Part shown: piece by piece, positions 11,470 to 23,530 of the stretch
How the letters are laid out: every line of letters begins with the position of its first letter
How positions within the stretch are numbered: position 1 is the stretch's first letter
Assembly: GCF_033807575.1 (NCBI RefSeq)
Contig: NC_084703.1
Coordinates: 2,976,001-3,040,000, forward strand
DNA: 64,000 nucleotides
From: Cydia pomonella
Taxonomy: Eukaryota; Arthropoda; Insecta; Lepidoptera; Tortricidae
Direction of reading: 5' to 3'
Program-made: the position numbers and the translations under genes
The notes under the pieces: model-generated
What the model saw: the letters and a program-made list of their open reading frames with translations, nothing else
Told to the model about the DNA's origin: nothing
Database searches by the model: none

Positions 11470-11560
11470 CTGGAGTTGCAGGCGTACATAGGCTACGGAG
11501 ACTGCTTACCATCAGGCAGGCCGTATGCTTGTTTGCCACCGACGTAGTATTAAAAAAAAA
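11470..11560 (-). repeat. Interspersed repeat family E, inverted fragment joined to a SINE
   Basis: GGAGTTGCAGGCGTACATAG through CCACCGACGTAGTATT is the reverse complement of the family E head. A run of about 18 A follows. Confidence 0.7.
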
Positions 11561-11864
11561 AAAAAAAAAACTTACAGGGTTAAGCATTCTCTAAGCTACA
11601 AACGAGAATCGCAATTCACTCCGGAGCATCCCCGACTCACTGGGGACTCTGGATCGCAACAAGCAATGTACGGGCCCTTAGGGTTGTATGTATCACTTAG
11701 GGTTGTTAAATTATACCTGTAGGAGGGATGTTAGAGGTTTCTCGATCCCCTATTGTTTTGTAGTCCGTCTCGGTGAACTTGCAATCAGCTATTATCCAAC
11801 ATTGTGTTGGTACTGGAATATTACAAGTCTTCATCATCGTACATAATTGGCTGACAATTGGTAA

Positions 11865-12180
11865 ACTGCGTCGGTGGCCCGCATACGGCCCGCGTGATGG
11901 TAAGCAGTCTCCATATCCTATGGACGGCTGAAACTCCACCGTCGCCGACCCTAAAACTCCTCACCCTCGTTGAGCTCCTGGCAACCTTACTCACCGTCAG
12001 GGTAGTAGTAAGGGTCTTGTGTTATTTGGCTGTGGTTTTCTCTAAGGTACTTCCCCAGGTGGGCTCTGCTCTAGATCTAGAATGATATCCGCTGTGCTGT
12101 GTTCTACCACACAAAGCGAGATGTCATTCACAGTGCCCATACTTCTCTTTTTGACGTAGTTTAAGGACATACCCGGGTCT
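11865..12180 (+). repeat. Interspersed repeat family E, copy 2
   Basis: This is the same sequence order as the copy at 4878-5225, from CGTCGGTGGCCCGCATACGG to GACGTAGTTTAAGGACATA. A short repeat of TTTTAAGGAC follows its end (12178-12210). Confidence 0.75.
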
Positions 12181-12245
12181 TTTAAGGACATAGCGGGGTC
12201 TTTTAAGGACGTAACATTATTGGGATGACAAAGTTGACACGTAGT

Positions 12246-12375
12246 CAGTTATCCGAACGCTGACTTAGTTTATCCGAACCCTCAGTTATCCAAACGCTGA
12301 CTTAGTTTATCCGAACCCTCAGTTATCCGAACGCTGACTTAGTTTATCCGAACCCTCAGTTATCCGAACGCTGCA
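12246..12375 (+). repeat. 37-bp minisatellite, about 3.5 units
   Basis: CAGTTATCCGAACGCTGACT starts units at 12246, 12283, 12320 and 12357, an exact 37-bp period. Each unit holds two TTATCCGAAC motifs, so the ancestral unit was probably about half this length. Confidence 0.9.
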
Positions 12376-13351
12376 GCCATTCGTCACTTCAAAATTGATT
12401 GGAACGAAGTATATTATTATTGATAAACGTATTATGTTATTGATAAACAAATACAAAAAAAATCGGCATAATAATAATTATCGAATCTGCTTACAAAATT
12501 TCACAAATCAGTTCATAAATGCGACTTACAGGCAGGAACAACAACGTTTTCTTATGTTTGAAAACATTTTTGTACAAACTGAAACTGGTACGCTTAACTC
12601 AAACTTCACACTCGCTTACTTAGTCAATCAAAAATATGAAATTCAAGTGTAAAAAAATACAAAAAGTGATATCTGCATACACGTCCGGGGATCGAACCCG
12701 GATCGTTGCTGTTACCACCTGTTTATACGCGGCTGTTTGCCAACTGTGCCTCTAAAGGGTGAAATTAGGCTACTTATTCTCGAATATTCTACACTTTTTT
12801 TCGCCTAGCCCGTCCGATAGGGAACTTCGTTCCAAGAAGTATTCAAAATTTTCGACTTTTCCAGGTTGTTTATTTATAATTAAGTACTTAGGTCACCGCG
12901 TCGACAATACACGCGTGTTCAGATATTTCTGAACACCTTGGCCGCTCCGATATTTGTAATGGCGACTGTATCTATTTAAATTTAGAACGTATAACAATAT
13001 CCATCTTCATATAACAAGATTATCGATAGTATAGCCTCACTCAACACAACCAACAAACTAACTTGTTAAGTCAAGTATTTTCGCCAACTAAACCTTGCCA
13101 GCAACTTAGCCAATTTAGTGTTACGCCTGATGCGATTTTGAGTATATGTCGCACTAAGCCGTTTATAGATGCAGGTGTGTTAAAAGGCTTCCGAAGTTCG
13201 GTGCCGCATATTGTACGGAACGGGATAATCTATACAGTTATTATCATACATCGTTATCGTGGGAGCAACGATTGACAGTACTGAAAGATTATGAGAAAAG
13301 AACCAAATTAGAATGGGATCAACTTGGATACGGAAGGAAATAAATCTCCAT
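12376..13351. other. No gene recognised; one tRNA-like patch
   Basis: The stretch is AT-rich. Around 12685-12765 the minus strand carries a B-box-like CCGGGTTCGATCCCCGG in a tRNA-sized context, probably a SINE head remnant. An 85-residue open frame at 12395-12652 shows no motif and has typical AT-rich composition. Confidence 0.5.
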
Positions 13352-13560
13352 GTACCAAAACGTGTCATCAAAAAACCTTAAATGTGGCGCTACAATACCT
13401 GGAATACTTGAACAAAAAAATCAAATCATAGACAGCGCACGTCACTCCGTCAATAGCGCCTAGGTTCTTAGCTACTCTAGCGCTATTCTGGAGAGATTTG
13501 GAACTATTATTTATAGCTTACAGCTGGACACTTTTACTACAGTTCTACCATAAGAGATGT
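13352..13560 (+). repeat. Interspersed repeat family G, copy 1
   Basis: It shares the order GTGGCGCTACAATACC, TCATAGACAGCG, CGCCTAGGTTCTTAGCTACT and CTGGAGAGATTTGGAACTAT with 49921-50125. No coding content is seen. Confidence 0.7.
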
Positions 13561-14668
13561 CACTCCTCTTAATTCCACACTCCATAAACTTGGAGATAAC
13601 TCCTTTCAAACAAAAAAAAGAATTAATCAAATCGAACCACGTACGTATATAAAAAAAAACTAGCTACAAGCGAATACAGAACCTCCTCCTATGAAATTGA
13701 CGCCGGTTAATAAACAATAACAGAATGAGTTCAAAATGTAGCAGTAGAATATATTGATACAATTTTGGTCATCTATTACGAAAATCAAAATAAAATACTT
13801 TAAAAAGTAAATACTGATAACAAAATTAAATATATACATGACTTCTTATTCAAGTTGACACGGTAATTTGTAGGTAAGGGTTTATTTACATTGTGAAATA
13901 CAAGTTTTATTGACAGAGAAAACTTAATTCTAGATACGAAGCACATCTTGGAGGTTTAGAATATGTAGGCAAAATATTCCGTTTAGACTGAACTGACATT
14001 CTGTTACATGTGCTTTTTGACAGGCTTGTTTTTGCTCCCGCGATAACGATGTATGGTTATTGTGCCAGCTCCACATGCTTGATGTGCTACAAAGACCGAA
14101 CCGAACACATGCCAAACACCACCCAACAAACACGGCATCTCCAGGCTTGGCGAACGTGCCAGTTAGTCGAATAGCCCCTTGATTTGTGCAAAAAACCGAC
14201 ACTGATGGCAATCACTAGAAAACATGAAACAAAACAGACAATTTATCTACAATGTCGTGTTTGTTGGTGGTGGTTGGTGTTTGTCGCTGTTTGTCAAACA
14301 TGTGGAGCCGGCATAATGAGATCGGAATTTTGGCCACATTACTTTTTTTTTCTAGTTATATATGCGATCAGTCAGACTATAAGCAGATTGGTTGAATGCT
14401 TAATAACGTGACGAGCGAGTCCTCCAGTGAGGGCTTCTACTCTTTTTTTTCCCCTATCTATGTATGAGGGAAGATGTCTTTTCTTTTTAACCTTTTTTCA
14501 TATCCCTTGTCTGTGAGTTTTGTTGCCACATTACTCGTACCGTGAAGTGGGGTAACTGCGGACAGGAGGGGTAACATTAGGCAGAAGAAACACTCCACAA
14601 TTATTTGAACATAATAACTGAAAGCAGTGTACTTTTTACAAAATATTTATCATATTTACCATTTTAGT
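13561..14668. other. Unassigned sequence
   Basis: Short open frames on both strands (13930-14211, 14184-14411) overlap each other and have no recognisable domain. I do not call a gene. Confidence 0.5.
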
Positions 14669-14849
14669 GTAAGGCCTGAGTGGACGCTCGAAGCGGAGCG
14701 TTCGGCGGGGCGTGCAGCGTGGCGTCGGGCTCACGAGTGATGTGAGCAGCGTGCACTAAGGCCGCTCCTATACGTGTATTTGTTTAACATGCATACAGCA
14801 CGCCCCGCTCCGCTGCACGCTCAACTCGAGCGTCCACTCAGACCTCACA
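14669..14849. mobile_element. MITE with GTAAGGCCTGAGTGGACGCT termini
   Basis: The left arm GGCCTGAGTGGACGCTCGAA and right arm CGAGCGTCCACTCAGACCTC are inverse. GGCGGGGCGTGCAGCG also pairs with GCACGCCCCGC. It is GC-rich with no coding sequence. Confidence 0.8.
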
Positions 14850-15285
14850 CAAAGGGTAAATTTTTCAAATAGCTAGAATTCGTTACTATTACTGTAAGTC
14901 ACCGAACTTGACAGTAATATTTTTTCCTATTACTTCCTAGTGAAATATTCTAAAACCCTGCTCCTCTATTCTTGGAAACTTATTCTGTGAGTACGGAGCG
15001 GGAGATTTCATATTTAAAATTGCATTTTCATTTTATTGAAATTTTACCGCGCGTATTATTGTCGAGTCGCGATAGATATTTGTTGTGATGTTGTCGGGAA
15101 TATACCTACAACTATATAACATTACTACTTCTTTACAAGAAAGATTGAGATCATTTAGTATTAAATATTTTATTTAAAAATTCATATCAGACAATAAGGC
15201 CCGTATTACAAATAGCATACGGACTAACATATACCACAAAAATAGCGGATGTTTAAGGGCATATTCCCCTATTCAGTATCGTGTT

Positions 15286-15414
15286 GTACAGTCAGCGTCA
15301 AATACTTTGTAGTAGTCAAAGTGGCCAAATAGTTCGGTACACCATACTAAATATATGGTGTACCGAACTATTTGGCCACTTTGGTTGCTACAAAGTATTT
15401 GACGCTGACTGTAC
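15286..15414. mobile_element. Near-perfect palindromic MITE (GTACAGTCAGCGTCAAATAC)
   Basis: The two arms of about 60 bp are almost exact inverses, with CAAAGTGGCCAAATAGTTCG in each and ATACTAAATATATGG at the turn. The element at 31405-31888 shares the terminal GTACAGTCAGC. Confidence 0.9.
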
Positions 15415-15444
15415 CTAATTAAGAAAAAATAGAAGACAATTGCG

Positions 15445-15755
15445 GTGGTGGCCGAGTGGATATGACGTCCGACTTTTAATCCGGAGGTCGCGGGTTCAAA
15501 TCCTGGCTTGTACCAATGAGTTTTTCGGAACTTATCTACGAAATATCATTTGATATTTACCACTAGCTTTTCGGTGAAGGAAAAGCATCGTGAGGAAATG
15601 CATACATCTGCCAAGAAATTCAAAGGTGTATGTGAAGTTCCCAATCCGCATTGAGCTAGTGTGGGTTGGGTTGGGTAGCCTGTGCCGTCTCGCGCATGAG
15701 AGGAGGCCTGTGCCCTGCAGTGGGACGTAAATAGGCTCAATTATTATTATTAGAA
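15445..15755 (+). mobile_element. SINE-B, copy 1 (tRNA-derived head, RTE-like tail)
   Basis: The head has an A-box-like TGGCCGAGTGG and a B box GGGTTCAAATCC. ACCAATGAGTTTTTCGGAAC and GATATTTACCACTAGCTTTT follow. The 3' part GAGGAGGCCTGTGCCCTGCA leading to an (ATT)n tail looks borrowed from an RTE LINE. Confidence 0.8.
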
Positions 15756-16472
15756 GAAAAAAAATCGCCTGCTTTAAACGCTGAAAAAAAGTCGCAGCAT
15801 ATGTATGAAGTAAAATGCGTCCGTACGGGACAGCGGGAATGCTCCAAAATTAGCTTTGGATTCACATAAATTTGCGATGTCTACAGGAAAATCATGCCCC
15901 TGCCTGCAGAAGATTAGCATAGGTTTAATTTAATTATTGATTTAAATAAGAAACAAAGTACTTCTTTCTTTTCTCATAGCATGTTTTGGCGTTTGTAAAG
16001 TCTTTAATTTTGTGCTAACCTGTAATATGACTACCTTTATATCCTGTCTGTGGAAACCTGTAATTGGCTTCCCTGATACATATTTATGTTAACCTAGTTT
16101 TAGTTTACTTAAGCTGTTGGTTTTCCGATTAAAAAAAAAAAAAAAATACAAAATAAAATAAAGGCGCGACTATTCTATAAAATGTGTATGACCCTGTGCG
16201 ATGCAAACCAGATGCTCCTAATACCTATTCCCGTTCCCTTTCCCAAACCCATTCAAGTGACAGTGCTACCGGCGAAACTTTTACCGATCTCAAAGACTCC
16301 TTTGACTGGACTTTGGTACAAACCGGGCGGTGTCTGATTAAAACTGAGCCCTTGCCAAAGGGACTATACAAATACATTTATAATTCAGTGGCACACTTAG
16401 TCTCTTACAATGGTGCTTAAATTAAACATTGGCAGAGACATGCGAATAATAAGGACTGACAATTATAAACTT
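15756..16472. other. Unassigned sequence with an A-run
   Basis: An A-rich run at 16131-16146 could be a retroelement tail. No gene is recognised. Confidence 0.45.
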
Positions 16473-16604
16473 TAACGCATTCATTGCCAACTTTTCGTAG
16501 CGCTACACGCGTAGCCGATTCTAGCGTTTGGCCGCTTCGTAGATAAAAGCTACTACGAACAGAGCGTCTGCCGAGCGGGTTCTCAGCACTCAATGTGTTA
16601 ATAT
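16473..16604. mobile_element. MITE with TTAA target and CGCATTCATTGCC terminus
   Basis: The left side reads TTTAACGCATTCATTGCCAA and the right side AGCACTCAATGTGTTAATAT. TTAA lies at both ends and the terminal bases are partly inverse, as in piggyBac-type MITEs. The centre has TTCGTAGATAAAAGCTACTACGAA. Confidence 0.6.
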
Positions 16605-16799
16605 AAAACAAAGGAATACTTAGAGTGTTTTAAGTACGTGATTTCGGATGTCGGATGACTTTTGCAGAAAAACGTGATGAAAGTTTTTGGTAAAAATTAC
16701 AAAGGTATCGTTATTTATGCAACGGGGAGTTAAATATCAAAATGGAAATTGTAGAAAAGATCCATTAAAAACCAAATTTCAATTGAATATCGTAAATAA

Positions 16800-17485
16800 A
16801 ACCAGCCAAGAGCATGTCGGGCCACGCTCAGTGTAGGGTTCCGTAGTTACTCTTTCGTCACAATAAGCTAAACTGGAGCTTAAAGTATAGTAAATTGTTA
16901 ACCAAGGGATGAAACGGTACCTTTCACCCGAGTTAAGCAAATTTGCATAATCAGTACCTAATTAAATTAAGTATTTTTACTATGAAGGGAAAACTTTTTG
17001 CGATAACTCAAAAACAGCTAAACTGATCATATCTGCTATAGTTTTCATTTAATGTCTTTCTTAGGCTCTACTTCCGTGATTTTTTTCATATTTTTTGGAA
17101 CTATGGTTCAAAAGTTAGAGGGGGGGGACACATTTTTTTTTCTTTCGGAGCGATTATCTCCGAATATATTCACTTTATCAAAAAATGTTTCTTGAAAACC
17201 CCTATTAGTTTTAAAAGACCTTTCCAACGATACCCCACACTCTAGGGTTGAAACGAAAAAAAAATTTCACCCCACTTTACGTGTAGGGGAGGTACCCTAA
17301 AAAAAAAAATTAGATTTTATTGTACGACTTTGTCGGCTTTATTGATTTATATATCCATGGCAAATTTCAGCTTTCTAGCACTAACGACCACGGAGCAAAG
17401 CCTCGGACAGACAGACAGACAGACGGACATGGCGAAACTATAAGCGTTCCGTTTTATGCCATTTGGCTACGGAACCCTAAAAAAC
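16800..17485 (+). repeat. Interspersed repeat family D, diverged relative
   Basis: The right end (CATTTGGCTACGGAACCCTA, preceded by GACAGACAGACAGACGGAC) and a G-run module with GATACCCCACACTCTAGGG match the family layout. The left half is different, with GTTAACCAAGGGATGAAACG. Confidence 0.65.
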
Positions 17486-17489
17486 AATA

Positions 17490-18134
17490 AAAGAAAGAAG
17501 AGAAAAGCATTATTTTCTGCATACTTCATAGAACAACAATGACCTACTGTCAGAGCATGATAAATGAAAAATATCTTGCCATAGAACTACGGCATTCTAA
17601 TAATATGTGCACATGATCTCAAAACTCACTAATGACTAAAAATAATTAAACAAAAATCTACCTTAATTTAGCAGTAATACGGTTTGTTATGGCTATGAAC
17701 TTGTGGTGGTAATTAGTGAGTTTTGCTTGTCACCAGAAGATATGTAAATATTTTTCCTTTTTTATTGTGGAACGTACCACATTGCAATCTATAATATTGA
17801 ATTGATTTTTTCATTGTGTTCGACATCTGAATATACAATTTATATATACTTGGGTAGTTTTACGGTACTAAGTTTGTATGGAGAAGCAGTCGTCTTTCTT
17901 CTTAACTTGTCTTTGACACTGAAGCATTGGGTGGCTTCGACTCGAAATCACAGGAATATAAACGAGCCATAACATTTCAGGGAATTTATTAATAACTTAC
18001 TAACTTATGAATTAAATATTTATGGTTGACTTCTATACTGTTCTATTATGAACGAAGTACTTGTTGGCGTCCCTTACAATTATAACAAGTTGATGGCAAA
18101 ATTTCATTTGCATATCTCATGTTCTGTTTCGAGC
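17490..18134. other. Unassigned AT-rich sequence
   Basis: Only GGGTAGTTTTACGGTACTAA near 17853 matches the end of MITE family N. Confidence 0.5.
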
Positions 18135-18735
18135 AGGGATTGTAATACCGGTTTTTGTTAATACCTGTAAATAAATTGTCAAACTATTACCTCTATAAAA
18201 AGAATACCTATAATCCTATTATAGACTATTTACTATAGACCGCTATATATAGACTATTTACAATATTAAATACATATATTCAATACCGCTATTCATTGCA
18301 CTTGAAAGGTAAGATGTCAATCAGATACTACTACTAAAACACAACAAATAGGTGTAATATTGTAACGTCACGCGATAACATTCTGCATAGCTGGCTGAAG
18401 TATTATTACTAGGTGTAGGTACTGAATAAGAAAATTAATTTACGACGTCATAGATACTATTATTTCAATTTTCTGTAAATATTTTTACAATTTAGCAATA
18501 CGGCAAAGCACAACATATTCGAAGAAACAAATAAAGGAATGTATTGACATTGACATGTTAAGGTTAACATGAAAATACAGGTATTATTGTCTAATAGCAA
18601 AATCGCTAATAGACATGAATACCGTTATTTATTATACCGGTAATCAAAGCTTTAGTGATATCAATAGCAAAATACAACTGAAACCGGTTATACCTAATTT
18701 AAAACCGGTAGTCTGAATACCGGTAATGATCCTTG
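18135..18735. mobile_element. TIR element rich in ATACCGGT motifs
   Basis: The left end GGGATTGTAATACCGGTTTT and right end AATACCGGTAATGATCCTTG are imperfect inverses. Interior repeats of TATAGACTATTTAC occur near 18220-18260. It is probably a non-autonomous DNA element. Confidence 0.55.
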
Positions 18736-18784
18736 GTTTCGAGGCAAGTTTTTTTCTTAGACTTTATGTATCTTATACGGAGGT

Positions 18785-19245
18785 ATATACACGGTGCCCA
18801 TGTGAGCATTTCGAGAGATTTTGACAGTATATTCCTGATCATATTAAAAGACTATAATGTTTTATAAACTTTTTTTGTTATTCGCCTAATTTCAGAGTTA
18901 AAGGCACTTACAAAAAAAACATATTTTTATTTTTACTTAGTGCAAAACGCCTTTTTGATGGCGATGCTGCCACTATGGGACCTAGTCCAAATATCCTTAT
19001 TGATAGATGACAAGTAACACTTAACAAAAAATAGGTTTTACACAAAAAAACATTATTCAGTTACAGTTTTCCAAATAGCGTTTATATTCTATGTACAAAT
19101 ACATACATTAAATTGAGAAAAAAGAAAAAAAAGAGCATTTTTTTGTGAAATTGACATTTAAAACTCACATAAATATTTTTTCCTTCTTTTGACCTCAGGA
19201 ATGCGTGGTTAAAATCTCTTAGGTTCCTCGTGGGCACCTTGTATA
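18785..19245. mobile_element. TIR element family H (ACACGGTGCCC...), copy 1
   Basis: The left end TACACGGTGCCCATGTGAGC and right end GTTCCTCGTGGGCACCTTGT are inverse. The internal motif AACGCCTTTTTGATGGCGAT is shared with 40953-41410 and 27640-28020. Confidence 0.75.
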
Positions 19246-19363
19246 TCTGCAATACCTATTCAGATAACATTTTGTTCACTCAACCGGGCCAATTGACACC
19301 CACTTTAATATAAGATTCTCGATGCATTCCCGCTATAGAATGCAAGGAGTCTATTCGAACCAA

Positions 19364-19580
19364 GGCTCGGAACCGGTTTTTTCTTCATACAAAAAATACC
19401 GGTATTATTACGTTCTTTTCCGTTCTTTGGTTTATTATTTCATTTTTAATAGGACTAAGTATCTAATAATGCGTAGTTGTTACCTAAATACATCATCCAG
19501 CCCTACGTAAAGAGTATAAAATAAAATAATTAAAAACATTGGGCTATTTCGAGATTTAAAAATAAACCGGTTCCGAGCCC
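19364..19580. mobile_element. MITE with GGCTCGGAACCGGTT termini, copy 2
   Basis: The left end GGCTCGGAACCGGTTTTTTC and right end AAACCGGTTCCGAGCCCTGA are inverse to each other over about 16 bp. It contains no coding sequence. Confidence 0.75.
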
Positions 19581-19794
19581 TGATTCGAACTTTGTCTTGA
19601 TCTTAATTTGATCTTATTAGACATCGCTAGTCCGGTCATCTCGCACGCACACAAGGGTCAGTCTTCGCTAACTTGGCACCGACTTTCACAGTACAAAGTT
19701 TTCATGGAAAATTTACATTCATGATGACATTGGCACACTTTGTCATTGAAAACAAATGCAGAGTTATATTTCACGCGTCGAATGATGATCCCTA

Positions 19795-20044
19795 TGGGGT
19801 CCGTGCGCGTTGGAAGGTCTGCCATGTTGTGGCGTGAATCTGAAACATAAACATGTACATTGACACTTCACGCTAAAACAAGTGCTGCCATCTGCCGGTC
19901 TCATAATACGTTTTCTTATGCATAGTAGATTCTGCCATCTCGTGGGCTACATTGAAAGCATAAACTTTAGATTTAAGCATAAACCTCGCGTCAAAAATCT
20001 GACGTCACCTGTGCTGCCCCCTACAGTTTATGCACGCTCCCTAT
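19795..20044. mobile_element. MITE family I, copy 1
   Basis: GGGTCCGTGCGCGTTGGAAG at the left and GTTTATGCACGCTCCCTATG at the right are partly inverse (CCGTGC against GCACG). The order of TCTGCCATCT-type motifs matches 58079-58285. Confidence 0.65.
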
Positions 20045-20165
20045 GACTATGACTCAATTGAAGAATTTTTGCCGTATTTTTCTTACTTAATTATATTAAT
20101 GTGCTTAACTTCCAAAAACTGTCTACACACATTTTAACCACTATAAAGAATAAAATATTTTTCTG

Positions 20166-21150
20166 TTCAAGTAAAAATAAAATTGAAAGAAATATCGATA
20201 GTTTATCGATATGATTTTATCGACATAGCCACAGCAACCTGGTTACGCATTGTTAATCGTACATAAAACCAAGTGGTTACGGTGACAGCTGGCTTTCGCT
20301 TCATCTATTGAATCTCATATATCTATGGGAAAAAGGCATAACGAGTGGCGGAAGTAAGGCCCATCAGCGAGATCTTCTTCCTCGCGTTGTCCCGGCATTT
20401 TGCCACGGCTCATGGGAGCCTGGGGTCCGCTTGACAACTAATCCCAAGATTTGGCGTAGGCACTAGTTTTTACGAAAGCGACTGCCATCTGACCTTCCAA
20501 CCCAGATGGTAAACTAGGCCTTGTTGAGATTGCGAACGGAGTGGCGCAAGTGCGTTGGAGATGGTCGCAAGTTCTGAGACGAGGCCTGGTTTGCGGCACT
20601 GTCAGACAAAAGGGAAAAAAGGCACCGTAGCGAAACGTCACAGTCCGTCGCGAATTTCCCTTGCCAGCTCTGTGGCAAAGTATGCCGCTCTCGCATCGGT
20701 CTCTTCAGTCACCAAAAAAGATGTTTTGCTGACATTGCACCATAGATCGTCTGAAATAGACGCTAAGGCCAGTATGTGTGTAGTAATCCTTTCAAGTAAA
20801 ACTAAAATTTTAAGAAATATCGATAGTTTATCGATATGATTTTATCGACATAGCCACAGCACCCTGGTTACGCATTGTTAATCGTACATAAAACCAAGTG
20901 GTTACGGTGACAGCTGGCTTTCGCTTCATCTATTGAATCTCATATATCTATGGAAAAAAGGCATAACGAGTGGCGGAAGAAAGGCCCATCAGCGAGATCT
21001 TCTTCCTCGCGTTGTCCCGGCATTTTGCCACGGCTCATGGGAGCCTGGGGTCCGCTTGACAACTAATCCCAAGATTTGGCGTAGGCACTAGTTTTTACGA
21101 AAGCGACTGCCACCTAACCTTCCAACCCAGAGGGTAAACTAGGCCTTGTT
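20166..21150. repeat. Recent direct duplication, 625-bp period, containing a SINE-B 3' half
   Basis: TTCAAGTAAAA...AAATATCGATAGTTTATCG at 20166 recurs at 20791. About 360 bp after each start (to about 20528 and 21150) match at roughly 98 percent by eye. Both copies include an inverted SINE-B 3' part (20385-20528 and 21005-21150). The 265 bp between them, with the retroelement finger fragment, is not repeated. Confidence 0.85.
20658..20748 (+). pseudogene. Retrotransposon C-terminal Cys/His finger fragment
   Basis: The frame FPCQLCGKVCRSRIGLFSHQ continues KRCFADIAP and a TAG stop. C-x2-C...C-RSRIGL-x2-H-x4-C is the zinc finger at the C-terminus of many insect LINE polyproteins. It is a fragment only. 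Confidence 0.65.
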
Positions 21151-21576
21151 GGGATTAGTACGGTTTCCTGACGATGTTTTCCTTTATCCATCAGCGAGAT
21201 GAAAAAAAAAAACAAGAAGTAATTTGGTGGAGACTGTCCCAAAAAAGACTGGATTTCACGAAATTTCATCAGAGTTGCATATGAAGTCGCAGGCAAAAGA
21301 TAGTGTTTTCTTAAGGTGTTTAGTCCGGGTGGCGTTCGATTTTAATACAAACTTTTAGCATAATTTCATTTAACTAATATTGAAACTCATAATAAACATT
21401 ATGTTTAAAAACAAAACACATAATGTTGTTAGTCATACTAATTAAATGACAGAATGCTGTATAATCATAAAACTCCTTCATAACAATCTTTAGGAATAAT
21501 TTTACTTGTTATAATATAACATACTTACATTTCGTATTATAATTAAAATGTAGTACAAACTTATAACAAATGATCA

Positions 21577-21767
21577 GTACCCCTAGTGTAAATAAATTCG
21601 ATTTCCAAACGTGACGTACGCGTTTGCGTTTAGTCTCATTTTGTATTGAATTTCGAAAGAGCGCGCCAAGCGGGACGTTTTGGAAACTCAAAATCCTATA
21701 CAAAATGAGACTTAACGCAAACGCGTTCGTCACGTTATGATGTCGATCAAAGTTACACTAGGGGTAC
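21577..21767. mobile_element. MITE family F, copy 2
   Basis: It is bounded by GTACCCCTAGTGTAAATAAA and TTACACTAGGGGTAC. The arms hold CGTGACGTACGCGTTTGCGT and its inverse, with GCGCGCCAAGCGGGACGTTT at the centre. Confidence 0.85.
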
Positions 21768-21984
21768 AGGTGACATAAAGTTCTATTATATATTTGGTGT
21801 CAATGAAACTATTAAATTATACAACAATCTACCTACTCGACTTTAAGGCTGGTCGCCGTTAGGTACGACGACGGGCGAAGCGAGGACCTCTACTACTCAC
21901 CTCGGCTAGCAACAACCTCTCCTCTTGACGTCCACGAGCGCACTGCGAGCGCCCTTTGATTCGCGGCAAAAACCGACAATCGTC

Positions 21985-22480
21985 GGCTCGCTGCGAGTTG
22001 CTCGTGTAGCGTTCGTCGCAGGCTCGCGAACCACGTACACACTATGTTTTCGGTAACAGTAACGGTTACAGTTACGTGCAACGTTACAGGTTCAGAAATC
22101 AGTACGCAGCAAACGTCGGCTCGCTGCAAGCCCTACGCGTATCCGCTCGCAGCAGGTTTGCGAACCACGTACACACTATGTTTTTTGTAACAGTAACGGT
22201 TACAGTTACGTGCAACGTTACAGGTTCAGAAATGAGTACGCTGTAAACATCGGCTCGCTGCAAGCCCGACGCGTACCCGCTCGCAGCAGGTTCGCGAACC
22301 ACGTACACACTATGTTTTTTGTAACAGTAACGGTTACAGTTACGTGCAACGTTACAGGTTCAGAAATGAGTACGCTGTAAACATCGGCTCGCTGCAAGCC
22401 CGACGCGTACCCGCTCGCAGCAGGTTCGCGAACCACGTACACACTATGTTTTTTGGTTACAGTGCATGCAACGGTTACGG
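21985..22480 (+). repeat. 134-bp minisatellite, about 3.5 units
   Basis: GAACCACGTACACACTATGT recurs at 22028, 22162, 22296 and 22430, exactly 134 bp apart. Each unit carries a GTAACAGTAACGGTTACAGT stretch that is itself nearly palindromic. Open minus-strand frames here are repeat artefacts. Confidence 0.92.
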
Positions 22481-22499
22481 TTACAGCTCGCTAATGAGT

Positions 22500-23029
22500 A
22501 CACGGCTTTAGGTAGAACAGCGAACATATGGGGAGAACCATATGTCTCGGAAATGGTATTTTTGCTTGTCCATTTTCACTAGGCGTTTATATGCCTTCAA
22601 CATTATGATGGTTTTCATGAATGAAAAATGTTCTGAGTATAAAATATACAAAGTGAACATTATACTGGTTGCCTGTTTGAAAATACTTTATTATGCTATT
22701 AGACTATTATTATTTTATTTATTTATTATTATAACAAATCATCATTTTTGCATTTCAAAATTATGCAATCCAAATTATGCAAAATGAATATTCCCAAAAA
22801 GTTATTATTAAAAACATTACACGCCCGTTTAGTCCATGTGATATCATATTGAGATCAAATTTCAAAGTTGTAATGCCGCCCCAGGCTGTACAGAAGTCAT
22901 GCTTTGAGTGTCCCCAGGACAATGCCATTCAGTGCATTGCTGGAGCCGTAGTGTTGTACACTACTACAGTCTTTAGGACTGGAATTATTTTATAGACTCT
23001 CATTGTTATGTCAAAAGTTGAGTTCTTTT
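22500..23029. other. Unassigned AT-rich sequence
   Basis: Overlapping short frames (22542-22787, 22777-22995) show no motif. A slightly GC-richer patch at 22860-22985 is unexplained. Confidence 0.45.
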
Positions 23030-23530
23030 TAAGGGGGTCCCTAACGCCAATGACCTTAGTTTTCTAACGTTTTTTATAGCTTATCATATTAACAGCAACG
23101 GCTGTAAGCGATATATTATACCTTATTTACTTCAAAGTTCACTGTCTTCGAGATATTAGGCATCAAAATTGAACAATTTTATGCCAAAAAACTGGTTTAC
23201 TGGCCATAACTTTTGTGTTAATTAGTTTAAAATTAAAATTTCTGACCAGTTTTTAGAGACGTCAAAGACGAACCCAAATGTGTAGATTTCGTACATGTAA
23301 AAACGTTAACAGCGATGTAGTAACGAAAATGGTGTTTTTTAGACAATGTTTAAAAAATATATAAAAAAATAAGTATTCATTTATTTCTAAATCCGGCAGA
23401 CCAGAATGGAGATGAAAGATTGAAGAACCGATAGCAGTTTGTCTTATAATTCTATCTGTAGTGCAAATGTAGGAGTAACAACTCAAAACTAGTCAAAAAT
23501 CGATGATAACCGCGGGGAGCCCCTTAAGTT
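23030..23530. mobile_element. Short TIR element with AAGGGG(G)TCCC ends
   Basis: TTTAAGGGGGTCCCTAACGC at the left and GCGGGGAGCCCCTTAA at the right are imperfect inverses over about 15 bp. The interior has no recognised coding sequence. Confidence 0.5.

Noticed and set aside
15445..15520. A functional tRNA gene
   Set aside because: The A and B boxes are present, but it continues into the SINE-B body shared by three other copies.
22099..22442. Overlapping repetitive minus-strand frames
   Set aside because: They are products of the 134-bp minisatellite, with no start context or domain.
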